Origin: a virus
DNA: 26,892 nucleotides
Reading direction: 5' to 3' (one strand)
Virus record (IMG/VR): IMGVR_UViG_3300023184_000449
Span: 1-26,892 of that record
The position numbers were made by a program, and so were the translations under genes. Of this stretch, positions 7,560 to 15,002 are shown one piece after another. Within the stretch, counting starts at the first letter, position 1. Every line of letters begins with the position of its first letter. Under the pieces are notes generated by a model. The model made no database searches and had not been told where the DNA came from. It worked only from the letters and a program-made list of their open reading frames with translations.

Positions 7560-8413
7560 ATCACTTTGTACGATTTAATCCTAACGGAACAGTGAGTCGC
7601 TGCGGGCATATGGTCAATGCTCCCGAGTTTAACAGTTTGGTGGAAATGGACACAAGCCAGTGGCTTGCTGATATTCGACAACAAGAGTCTCCAGCTGAGT
7701 GTGTACGCTGTATTGAAACAGAGCAACTAAACAACGTCAGTATTCGCAAACATGCTATTGAATTTGATGTAAAACAAACGCAACAGGATTATTTAATAGT
7801 GGGCGGCGTATTAGACAATTTGTGTAATAGTGCTTGTATGACCTGCAATGAAAGATTAAGTACAAAGATTGGTAGTTTAAAATCTAGGCAATTTCCTATT
7901 ATAGATAACTCCAGTAGATTTTGGCAACTGCCCTTGGAACGTGTAGTACACTTAGACATCAACGGGGGCGAGCCCAGTTACAGTAAAAACTATAAGCACA
8001 TACTTGCTAACCTACCCCCAAGCATTAAAAGCGTTAGACTCAATACAAACTGTAGCACAGTATTAACTGAATTGATCCCGTTAGCGGAGCGTGGGGTCGA
8101 TATTACAGTTACAGTGAGTTTTGATGGTATAGGCGATGTACATGATTTTGTACGCTGGCCCATTAAATGGGATAAATTCTATGAGAATTTAATGACATAT
8201 AAAACTATGCCTGTTTATTTAAATCTATGGACTACTGTCAGCGTACTAAATCAACACCAATTACCTGACTTAATTGAGTTTGCTAAGTCTCATGGCATCG
8301 ACCATGAATACGCATACTTAAAACATCCAGCAGTACTTGACGTAGATAATAAAAATCAAGAGTCAATTGATCGATATATACAAGAACAAAAACAACTAAG
8401 GGGAATTAATTGA
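7541..8413 (+). CDS. Radical SAM protein with N-terminal twitch-like Cys module (1)
   Basis: 290 residues. The core motif CNSACMTC (C95, C99, C102; CxxxCxxC) binds the SAM-cleaving 4Fe-4S cluster, and NGGEPS (141-146) is the SAM-binding GGEP motif. Upstream of the core, FNPNGTVSRCGHM and CVRC (C21, C54, C57) look like a half SPASM ('twitch') auxiliary cluster module, placed N-terminal instead of the usual C-terminal position. It resembles what NCBI calls N-terminal-twitch radical SAM proteins. The substrate is unknown. It overlaps the preceding gene, and its TGA shares bases with the TTG start of the next, so the genes are translationally coupled. Confidence 0.88.
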   Translation: MHCPRLDHFVRFNPNGTVSRCGHMVNAPEFNSLVEMDTSQWLADIRQQESPAECVRCIETEQLNNVSIRKHAIEFDVKQTQQDYLIVGGVLDNLCNSACMTCNERLSTKIGSLKSRQFPIIDNSSRFWQLPLERVVHLDINGGEPSYSKNYKHILANLPPSIKSVRLNTNCSTVLTELIPLAERGVDITVTVSFDGIGDVHDFVRWPIKWDKFYENLMTYKTMPVYLNLWTTVSVLNQHQLPDLIEFAKSHGIDHEYAYLKHPAVLDVDNKNQESIDRYIQEQKQLRGIN

Positions 8414-8958
8414 AAATAGCAATTACAGGCGGAACTGCAGGAATTGGAAAAGCCCTAGGCGACGTTTACGAAGCACAGGGACACGAAGTACTAAGGTTAA
8501 GTCGTCGAACAGGACACAATATAGTTTCAGTTACAAAAATTGCAACTGCTATAGAGACTTGCGACATGTTTATTAACAATGCACAGCAAGGATATGCACA
8601 AACAGATTTACTATTTGAAATGGCTCAACGCTGGCAAGGTACTTGGAAAAAAATAATGGTCATTAGTACGATGATGACGCAAGAGCCAGTATGCTCACTT
8701 CCAGGATTGGATATGGATGCGTATAGATTACAGAAAGCAACGCTTGAAGAGGCAGTTAAGCAAATTAGAAATCGCAGGCTTGGTATTAGACTGTTTATCG
8801 TCCGGCCCGGAGACATTGCAACACGCCCGGGAAAAACAGTACCGCCAAGTGCAGATCTAACACATTGGGCACAAACATTAGTAGGAATTTTTGACCTAGC
8901 AGGCGATGATTTGATTATTCCTGATATTTCTTTAGGACCAATATTTAGGCCAACATGA
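8410..8958 (+). CDS. Short-chain dehydrogenase/reductase
   Basis: 182 residues, TTG start at 8410 chosen because AAGGGG lies just upstream and the reading begins with the expected beta strand. TGGTAGIGK (6-14) is the dinucleotide-binding TGxxxGIG motif, NNAQ (56-59) is a variant of NNAG, S86 fits the catalytic Ser, YRLQK (105-109) is the catalytic YxxxK, and RPGDIAT follows. It is shorter than classic SDRs (about 250) but keeps all catalytic elements. It should be a Rossmann-fold NAD(P)-dependent oxidoreductase of unknown substrate. Its position between two radical SAM genes, with a 4-nt overlap on both sides, suggests one pathway. Confidence 0.88.
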   Translation: MKIAITGGTAGIGKALGDVYEAQGHEVLRLSRRTGHNIVSVTKIATAIETCDMFINNAQQGYAQTDLLFEMAQRWQGTWKKIMVISTMMTQEPVCSLPGLDMDAYRLQKATLEEAVKQIRNRRLGIRLFIVRPGDIATRPGKTVPPSADLTHWAQTLVGIFDLAGDDLIIPDISLGPIFRPT

Positions 8959-10112
8959 ATCCAAAAACATATTTAAGCAAGAAAAATTTTTGTGTGTTAC
9001 CTTGGACTGGAATGTATATCCAGCCAGATGGCGAAGTACGAAATTGTGCTATTGTTAAAGATGCTATTGGCAACATCAATAGCAGTGGTATACACGACAT
9101 AGTATTAGGCAAATTAAATCAAGAAATCAAAGAGGAAATGTTGAGTGATAGTTTTCCTAAGCAATGTTCTCATTGTCATAACTTGGAAAAAATGCAACCA
9201 AACAGTTTGTCACAAGTTAGCAATCGAGTCTGGTACTTGAAAGCTCTGCGTAATACAGATCTTGAATTATTTGACGATGCTAAAAACTTTAATCTTAAAC
9301 AACTAGACTTACGATGGCGGAATACTTGTAATTTTGCTTGTGTTTATTGTGGGCCAGATTTAAGTAGTGCCTGGGCAAGTGAGGTTAACCAACCTCAACA
9401 TATAAACGAAACAGCGTTAAAAAATTCAATTGAATACATTTACAACAACCTTTCTACTGTAGAGCATGTTTATCTGGCAGGTGGGGAACCGTTATTAATT
9501 AAAGAAAATTTAGAATTGTTAACTAGGGTATTACAGATTAAACCTGATATAGAACTACGAATAAATTCAAATCTTAGTATAATCAACAATAATATTTACA
9601 ACTTACTCAAACAATTTAAAAATGTGCAATGGACAATAAGTGTTGATAGTGTTGGTGCTGAGTTTGAGTACACACGATACGGTGGTAACTGGAATACCTT
9701 TTTAGATAATCTTGCCCAATTGTCCAAGGACTTTGAAAAGATTAATTTTAATCTAGTCTGGTTTATTTTAAATGCAAGTTCTATATTAGACTGCATTGAT
9801 CAACTACAGAGATTAGGATACCATGAGAATATGTTTGTAGTTAATCCATTGAACAGCCCGGTAGAATGGCATGTGTGTAATTTACCAGACTCTGAACTCG
9901 ATATAATACGCAACAAATTAGAGAAAAAACTTAGGGAATCTGATCCTGCCTATTCTCTTTACAAGTCACTGAAATTAATGTTAAACTACATTAATACACC
10001 GTTTGACAAGAACCTTGATAAAACATTTGATGTTCTTGCTGAATTAGACAACCGAAGAAAATTAGACAGCAGCAAAATTTTTACAAACTTATACACTCTT
10101 AAAGGAAATTAA
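8955..10112 (+). CDS. Radical SAM protein with N-terminal twitch-like Cys module (2)
   Basis: 385 residues, ATGA overlap with the SDR gene. The N-terminal module reads FCVLPWTGMYIQPDGEVRNC then CSHC (C13, C31, C71, C74). This is the usual look of a SPASM/twitch cluster segment, but it comes before the radical SAM core. The core has CNFACVYC (C125, C129, C132) and AGGEPL (175-180). The C-terminal about 120 residues are helical and lack further Cys clusters. The predicted chemistry is 5'-deoxyadenosyl radical generation. Substrate unknown; peptide, nucleotide and sugar substrates are all possible. Only 2 nt separate it from uvsX, with AAAGGA as the uvsX ribosome site. Confidence 0.9.
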   Translation: MNPKTYLSKKNFCVLPWTGMYIQPDGEVRNCAIVKDAIGNINSSGIHDIVLGKLNQEIKEEMLSDSFPKQCSHCHNLEKMQPNSLSQVSNRVWYLKALRNTDLELFDDAKNFNLKQLDLRWRNTCNFACVYCGPDLSSAWASEVNQPQHINETALKNSIEYIYNNLSTVEHVYLAGGEPLLIKENLELLTRVLQIKPDIELRINSNLSIINNNIYNLLKQFKNVQWTISVDSVGAEFEYTRYGGNWNTFLDNLAQLSKDFEKINFNLVWFILNASSILDCIDQLQRLGYHENMFVVNPLNSPVEWHVCNLPDSELDIIRNKLEKKLRESDPAYSLYKSLKLMLNYINTPFDKNLDKTFDVLAELDNRRKLDSSKIFTNLYTLKGN

Positions 10113-10114
10113 TT

Positions 10115-11236
10115 ATGGCAAAACCATTCGACGTAAGCAAATTTAGAAAATCAATTACAAAGAGCATTGACGGAATCTCAGTTGGCTTTACAGATCCAAC
10201 AGATTGGATCAGTACAAATAATTACGCATTAAACTATTTAATCAGCGGAGACTTTAACAAAGGTGTACCGCTAGGTAAAGTCACTGTATTTGCTGGAGAA
10301 TCTGGTGCAGGCAAATCGTTTATCTGTAGCGGTAACTTGGTGGCCAACGCACAAAAGCAAGGCATCTATGTTATCTTAGTTGATAGTGAAAACGCACTAG
10401 ACGAAAAGTGGTTACATGCACTGGACGTAGACACCAGTGAAGACAAACTTCTTAAACTTAACATGGCCATGATTGACGATGTGGGTAAGATGATTAGTGA
10501 GTTTGTTAAAGAATACAAAACATTACCAGAAACAGAACGTCCCAAGGTGTTGTTTGTGGTTGACTCGTTGGGCATGTTGCTGACACCCACTGACGTTAAT
10601 CAATTTGAAGCAGGCGACATGAAGGGCGATATGGGACGTAAGCCCAAAGCACTGGCTGCACTGGTTCGTAACTGTGTTAACATGTTTGGTAGTTTGAATT
10701 TGGGACTAGTATGTACTGCACACACATACGCAAGTCAAGACATGTTTGATCCTGATGACAAGATCTCGGGTGGACAGGGTTTCATTTACGCTTCCAGTAT
10801 TGTTGTTGCCATGCGTAAGTTGAAGTTGAAAGAAGATGAAGATGGCAATAAGATTTCGGAAGTCAAGGGTATCCGTGCCGCTTGTAAAATTATGAAAACA
10901 CGCTACGCTAAACCGTTTGAATCAGTGCAGGTAAAGATTCCGTACGAAGAAGGCATGAATCCTTACAGTGGGTTAGTTGACTTGTTTGAGGGCAAGGATC
11001 TGCTTAAAAAAGAAGGTAACAGCTTGGTATACACATTGGCTACGGGCGAAATTATTAAGAAGTTTCGCAAAGCCTGGGAACGCAATGAAGATACTTGTTT
11101 AGATCGTGCAATGGTTGACTTTGTTGCCAATCCACACCATAAGACTGCGGATGTAGAAGAACTAGAAGCGGCAGTAGAAGTCATTGTTGAAGACAAGCCA
11201 AAGAAGTCAATGAAGAATGAAAATAGTACGAGTTGA
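10115..11236 (+). CDS. uvsX: UvsX recombinase (RecA-like)
   Basis: 373 residues, near T4 UvsX (391). It forms filaments on single-stranded DNA and drives strand exchange in recombination-dependent replication and repair. Walker A is GESGAGKS (61-68) and Walker B is VLFVVDS with D150. GGQGFIYASS further on fits the L2/DNA-binding side of the RecA core. The acidic C-terminal tail is usual for the family. AAAGGA lies just upstream of the ATG. It is flanked on both sides by radical SAM genes, one of which overlaps its 3' end by 20 nt. That is not the usual neighbourhood of a core replication gene. Confidence 0.93.
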   Translation: MAKPFDVSKFRKSITKSIDGISVGFTDPTDWISTNNYALNYLISGDFNKGVPLGKVTVFAGESGAGKSFICSGNLVANAQKQGIYVILVDSENALDEKWLHALDVDTSEDKLLKLNMAMIDDVGKMISEFVKEYKTLPETERPKVLFVVDSLGMLLTPTDVNQFEAGDMKGDMGRKPKALAALVRNCVNMFGSLNLGLVCTAHTYASQDMFDPDDKISGGQGFIYASSIVVAMRKLKLKEDEDGNKISEVKGIRAACKIMKTRYAKPFESVQVKIPYEEGMNPYSGLVDLFEGKDLLKKEGNSLVYTLATGEIIKKFRKAWERNEDTCLDRAMVDFVANPHHKTADVEELEAAVEVIVEDKPKKSMKNENSTS

Positions 11237-11831
11237 TCCAACGGAAAGTTACTTTTCGTTGACCTGGCAACTTGGCATTAGGTGCAATTACGATTGCATG
11301 TATTGCCCCAGTACATGGCATGATAATATAAGTCGACATCATTCATTAGAAACCTTAAAGCAAACTTGGATTAGTGTGCTGGGTAAAACTAAAAGATCTT
11401 CTTATAAGATTAGTTTTACTGGTGGGGAACCTACTAGTAGTAAAAGTTTCCTGCCATTTTTAAAATGGTTACATACCGAATATGCCAGTATCAAATTTAA
11501 AATTCTTTTGACATCAAACGGCAGTGCGACTTACAAGTATTATCAACAGTTATACGATTATGTAGATAATATTAGTTTTAGTGTACATAGCGAACATATT
11601 GATGAGCGTAAGTTTTTTGATACTGTTATACTATTGCACAATACAATTGATAAATCAAAGCATCTACATGTGAATATAATGAACGAGACCTGGAACCAGT
11701 TAAGAATACCCAAATATCAAAAGATTCTAGAGACACACGGCATAAGTAATAACGTCAATGAGATCAATTACACACTTCAAACTAGATCTATACCTATTTT
11801 TAAAGGTAAACTAAATCTTGACATTCAGTAA
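11217..11831 (+). CDS. Radical SAM core protein (3), lacking its own auxiliary module
   Basis: 204 residues starting inside the end of uvsX. CNYDCMYC (C23, C27, C30) and TGGEPT (68-73) identify a radical SAM core. Unlike the other three in the window it begins directly with the core and has no N-terminal Cys module. It stops at TAA (11829-11831), and the Cys-rich module that would normally follow is in the next frame (11818-12126). The pair may be one enzyme split in two, a product of +1 frameshifting, or a gene broken by a single-base error. The core itself looks intact. Confidence 0.85.
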   Translation: MKIVRVDPTESYFSLTWQLGIRCNYDCMYCPSTWHDNISRHHSLETLKQTWISVLGKTKRSSYKISFTGGEPTSSKSFLPFLKWLHTEYASIKFKILLTSNGSATYKYYQQLYDYVDNISFSVHSEHIDERKFFDTVILLHNTIDKSKHLHVNIMNETWNQLRIPKYQKILETHGISNNVNEINYTLQTRSIPIFKGKLNLDIQ

Positions 11832-12126
11832 TCATATATATTATAATTGCAAGGTAACTACCGATAACGGGCAAGAGTTCCTAATCGACGCTAATTGGAT
11901 GCATAACGAGAATTTAGATCATTGGAACGGCTGGGCATGTAATGTAGGCAAAGACAGAATATATATTGATGCCAACTTAGATGTATACGGTGGCGAGTGT
12001 AAAAATGATCGGCTAGGAAACATTTTAACAGAGTGGCACATTTTAACAGATGCTACAATTTGCAATAGATTGAGATGTACAGGATGTACAGACGACTTAA
12101 TACAACATAAAAGGGAAACCAGATGA
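11818..12126 (+). CDS. SPASM/twitch-like Cys module, probable partner or continuation of the preceding radical SAM protein
   Basis: 102 residues if started at TTG 11818, in the +1 frame relative to the upstream gene and overlapping it by 14 nt. The Cys pattern C41, C61 (GGEC), then GNI, then C82, C87 and C90 (CNRLRCTGC) is that of a SPASM-type auxiliary 4Fe-4S domain. WACNVGKDRIYIDANLDVY resembles the usual start of such a domain. There is no clear ribosome binding site before the TTG. Either coupling from the upstream gene or a +1 shift near CAG-TAA could express it. I treat it as functional but flag the split. Confidence 0.7.
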   Translation: MTFSNHIYYNCKVTTDNGQEFLIDANWMHNENLDHWNGWACNVGKDRIYIDANLDVYGGECKNDRLGNILTEWHILTDATICNRLRCTGCTDDLIQHKRETR

Positions 12127-12347
12127 GCATAGATGTAGAAGTACTTGGTGAAGCATACACCATTTTAAAACAATACATTCCAGTAAAGGATCGTCAAGAG
12201 GCTGCAGACAATTTAATGAGTGTACTAGTTGATATGCTAGGTGACATTGAACTACAGGAATTTGGCGGAACCGACAGCAACCTTAAAAAAGCACTCAAAG
12301 AATATGTTGTAGAGGAAGACAACGACGAATACGACGAGGATGAATAA
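12123..12347 (+). CDS. Small acidic protein
   Basis: 74 residues, ATGA overlap with the preceding gene and a GGGA ribosome site. A helical N-terminal part (VLGEAYTILKQYIPVKDRQEAADNL) is followed by a strongly acidic tail (VEEDNDEYDEDE). No cysteines. I recall similar short proteins in other T4-like marine phages but no function. A precursor-peptide role for the neighbouring radical SAM enzymes is possible in principle, but there is no leader/core-like layout. Confidence 0.75.
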   Translation: MSIDVEVLGEAYTILKQYIPVKDRQEAADNLMSVLVDMLGDIELQEFGGTDSNLKKALKEYVVEEDNDEYDEDE

Positions 12348-13560
12348 GTATTTTCCAATTAACACAGAAACTGCATGTAAGTTAAAGTGGGGGTGGAGTA
12401 CATTATATCTGAATTCAGGAATTACTGCCAGTTGTCATCGCGCTAGTTTTAGTAAGTTAACTGCTGAAAATTTTAATCAGTTTCATAATACACCGGCCAA
12501 GGTACAAGCACGTGATGTTATGTTGGATGGAAAGTGGCCTAGTGGTGGGTGTGAGTACTGCCAAGGAATAGAACAGTCTGGCGGTACAAGTGACCGTATG
12601 TTACAAAATAGCATACCTGGATTGTTTCCCGAGAAACAGGGGTCAGTTACTGATCCGGTTATGTTAGAAGTATATTTTAACAACACCTGTAACTTATCTT
12701 GTTTATACTGTAACCCGGGACTGAGTTCTAGTATAGATCAAGAATATACGAAGTTTGGTAATTTTAATATAGGCGGAGTTCGACTTGAATCATTGGATCA
12801 AAAGCACATACAAGATTTAGAAGAACCGTTCTGGGCATGGGCCAAGGACAATTTTAGTAAATTAGAGCGTTTTCATTTTTTAGGCGGAGAACCGTTTTAT
12901 CAAAAACAACTAGATAAATTTCTAGAGTTCATTGATGATAATCCAAACTCCAACTGTGAGTTTGGTGTAGTCACTAACTTGATGATTCCATTGCCTGTTT
13001 TACAAAGTAAAATCGGCAAAATAAAAAACATCGTGGCACAAAGAAAATTAAAACGTTTTGACATCACAGTCAGTATTGACTGTTGGGGTGCGGCTCAAGA
13101 ATATGTGCGTTACGGCCTAGACTTAAATACTTGGACTGCAAATTTTGAGTACTTGCTAAATCAAAAATGGATCAAGTTGAACATAAATCAAACTATATCG
13201 GCACTAACAGTAAAAACTATGCCTGAACTCATTGAACGATTATCTAATTGGCGTCGGGTTAGACCGGTTGGCCATTATTTCAGTGTCACAGAGCCGGGCC
13301 CGAGTTACTTGCGTCCGAATATATTTGGTGCAGGAGTATTTGACAAAGACTTTGAGGCTGTGTTACAATTAATGCCTACAGACACTGAAGATGATCGACG
13401 TGCATATGAATACATGTCGGGCATAGCAAACGAGATCAAACAGTCTGAGATCAATCAAATTGAGATCAATAACTTAATGGTATTTTTAAACGAAAAAGAT
13501 CGTAGACGTCAAACCAATTGGCGTACAACTTTTCCTTGGTTAGAAGAATATGTGGTATAA
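12340..13560 (+). CDS. Radical SAM protein with N-terminal twitch-like Cys module (4)
   Basis: 406 residues, the largest of the four. N-terminal Cys residues C13, C32 (SCHRA) and C71/C74 (GGCEYC) form an auxiliary-cluster-like segment. The core follows with CNLSCLYC (C117, C121, C124) and a GGEPF motif near residue 180. The segment WPSGGCEYCQGIE..GGTSDR is shared with radical SAM proteins I associate with environmental phages. The gene overlaps its neighbours by 8 and 11 nt. The product may act with the SDR and the other radical SAM enzymes; no substrate can be read from the sequence. Confidence 0.9.
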   Translation: MNKYFPINTETACKLKWGWSTLYLNSGITASCHRASFSKLTAENFNQFHNTPAKVQARDVMLDGKWPSGGCEYCQGIEQSGGTSDRMLQNSIPGLFPEKQGSVTDPVMLEVYFNNTCNLSCLYCNPGLSSSIDQEYTKFGNFNIGGVRLESLDQKHIQDLEEPFWAWAKDNFSKLERFHFLGGEPFYQKQLDKFLEFIDDNPNSNCEFGVVTNLMIPLPVLQSKIGKIKNIVAQRKLKRFDITVSIDCWGAAQEYVRYGLDLNTWTANFEYLLNQKWIKLNINQTISALTVKTMPELIERLSNWRRVRPVGHYFSVTEPGPSYLRPNIFGAGVFDKDFEAVLQLMPTDTEDDRRAYEYMSGIANEIKQSEINQIEINNLMVFLNEKDRRRQTNWRTTFPWLEEYVV

Positions 13561-14002
13561 TCGTGTAGTTGCCGATCTAAGTCAAATACCTGCGTTCATT
13601 GACTATTACGAGAATGAACTGGGTGTGGCTCGCGGTGAAATTAAAATACAGGGCAATGTGGAACGTGCCTTAAGTAACTTGCCCGGTCAGACCGAGTATA
13701 GATTTAATCAACTGCAAGAGATCGAAGCAGTACTAAATTACTTGAATATTCAATTGCGTAAAATACGGCAGAAGCATTACAAAAAGTATTTGGAAGCATA
13801 CGCCAGGGCTTTGACCAGCAGAGATGCAGAGAAGTATGCCGAAGCCGAGGACGAAGTCATTGACATGGAAACTATTATTAACGAAGTAGCACTAGTACGC
13901 AACAAATGGCTAGGCGTTATGAAAGGCGTAGAGAGTAAAAACTTTATGTTAGGACATGTGGTTCGTTTAAGAACTGCAGGCATGGAGGATGTTGTAGTAT
14001 AA
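13550..14002 (+). CDS. uvsY: UvsY-like recombination mediator
   Basis: 150 residues, close to T4 UvsY (137). UvsY loads UvsX on gp32-covered DNA. The visible features are an N-terminal helical region, a central QLRKIRQKHYKKYLEAYARAL basic-aromatic segment, and an end reading WLGVMKGVESKNFMLGHVV..RTAGMED. These match in style the UvsY homologues of T4-like environmental phages as I remember them. Location 2.3 kb after uvsX supports the call. Direct similarity to T4 UvsY is weak, so the symbol is an informed guess. Confidence 0.6.
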   Translation: MWYNRVVADLSQIPAFIDYYENELGVARGEIKIQGNVERALSNLPGQTEYRFNQLQEIEAVLNYLNIQLRKIRQKHYKKYLEAYARALTSRDAEKYAEAEDEVIDMETIINEVALVRNKWLGVMKGVESKNFMLGHVVRLRTAGMEDVVV

Positions 14003-14253
14003 TGGACTGGCGAGCTCGAGCAGACGAATTGTTAGCAGAATATCAAGCCTGTTGTCGCGCTCGACCATACCATAACGCCCTAGATGTTGAGATAGCAAAA
14101 GAAAATTGTGCCACGTGGGCCAGTCATTTGGCAACACAACGAGCATGGGCCGGGGATACGGAAATTGCCGAGGCATGTCATCAACTTGAGCCCCGATTAA
14201 AAAAATTTAAAGAAACAGTAGTATTGGATATATTAACAGATGGCACAATTTAG
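14002..14253 (+). CDS. Small hypothetical protein
   Basis: 83 residues, TAATG overlap with the uvsY-like gene and 14-nt overlap with the methyltransferase gene. It is predicted to be mostly helical, with two Cys (QACCRARPYHNAL). No recognised motif. The tight packing and codon pattern support expression. Confidence 0.65.
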   Translation: MDWRARADELLAEYQACCRARPYHNALDVEIAKENCATWASHLATQRAWAGDTEIAEACHQLEPRLKKFKETVVLDILTDGTI

Positions 14254-14992
14254 AAACGCATTAGAAAGTCACGAACATAGTCGAGACGTACTAGACATGC
14301 TTTATCAGTATGACAGTTTTATGGACAGCATACAGGTAGTTGCCGACATGGGTTGCGGTACAGGCCTAGATGCGGGGTGGTGGGCAACATTAATGACTCG
14401 GGATGATCCTCCCGAGCCGCATGATTATCTTGTGTATGCAGTTGATCGAAACATAAAGCAGGTCGAGCACGAAGTATTAACACACAACAATATCAAGTTC
14501 ATAGAAGGTGACTTTGAACAACCTCTTATTCCTAGAGAAGTAGATTTAATGTGGAGTCATGACAGTTTTCAATATGCCGTAAACCCACTAAACACCCTAC
14601 GAGTTTGGAACGAGCAAATGAGTACAAATGGCATGTTGGTATTGAATGTGCCACTAGCCCAGACTTACGAATATGATAGAATACTGACACGAAGTTTTTC
14701 AGGATGTTACTACAATCATAATATATGTACGTTGATGTATATGTTGGCGGTGAGTGGATTTGATTGTAGGGACTGCTATATATACATGGCTCCCAATTAC
14801 GGGTGGGTGCATATGGCAGTGTATAAGAGTTACGCACCCATGGATCCTGCTGCAACCACGTGGTTTGATCTAGCAGAAAAAAATCTCATTAGTGATAGTG
14901 CCATGGCCAGTTTAAACAAATACGGGCATGTACGTCAAGAAGAATTAATGTTTACTTGGCTAGACAAGGACTGGCGTTGGGCTAAGAATTAA
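14240..14992 (+). CDS. Class I SAM-dependent methyltransferase
   Basis: 250 residues. Motif I is VVADMGCGTGLDAGWW (33-48), motif II is AVDRN (67-71), and EGDFEQ (89-94) fits motif III, so the Rossmann SAM-binding fold is clear. VDLMWSHDSFQYAVNPLNTL corresponds to the motif IV region of small-molecule methyltransferases. There is no NPPY/DPPY, so an N6-adenine or N4-cytosine DNA methyltransferase is unlikely. It may act in the same pathway as the radical SAM/SDR block. The next gene begins 10 nt downstream behind its own late box. Confidence 0.85.
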   Translation: MAQFRNALESHEHSRDVLDMLYQYDSFMDSIQVVADMGCGTGLDAGWWATLMTRDDPPEPHDYLVYAVDRNIKQVEHEVLTHNNIKFIEGDFEQPLIPREVDLMWSHDSFQYAVNPLNTLRVWNEQMSTNGMLVLNVPLAQTYEYDRILTRSFSGCYYNHNICTLMYMLAVSGFDCRDCYIYMAPNYGWVHMAVYKSYAPMDPAATTWFDLAEKNLISDSAMASLNKYGHVRQEELMFTWLDKDWRWAKN

Positions 14993-15002
14993 TAAATACA
15001 AC
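14991..15002 (+). promoter_or_regulatory. T4-type late promoter box abutting a start codon
   Basis: AATAAATACAAC ends directly at the ATG at 15003. TAAATA (14993-14998) is followed by 4 nt and the start codon, with no ribosome binding site between, as at 4201. Confidence 0.5.

Noticed and set aside
12123-12347. Precursor peptide for the radical SAM enzymes (RiPP)
   Set aside because: The protein is acidic, helical and lacks a Cys- or Gly-rich core, leader cleavage site or repeats; similar proteins occur in phages as ordinary small genes.
14240-14992. DNA adenine or cytosine methyltransferase
   Set aside because: No D/N/S-PP-Y/F catalytic motif and no PC motif; only the SAM-binding fold is supported.
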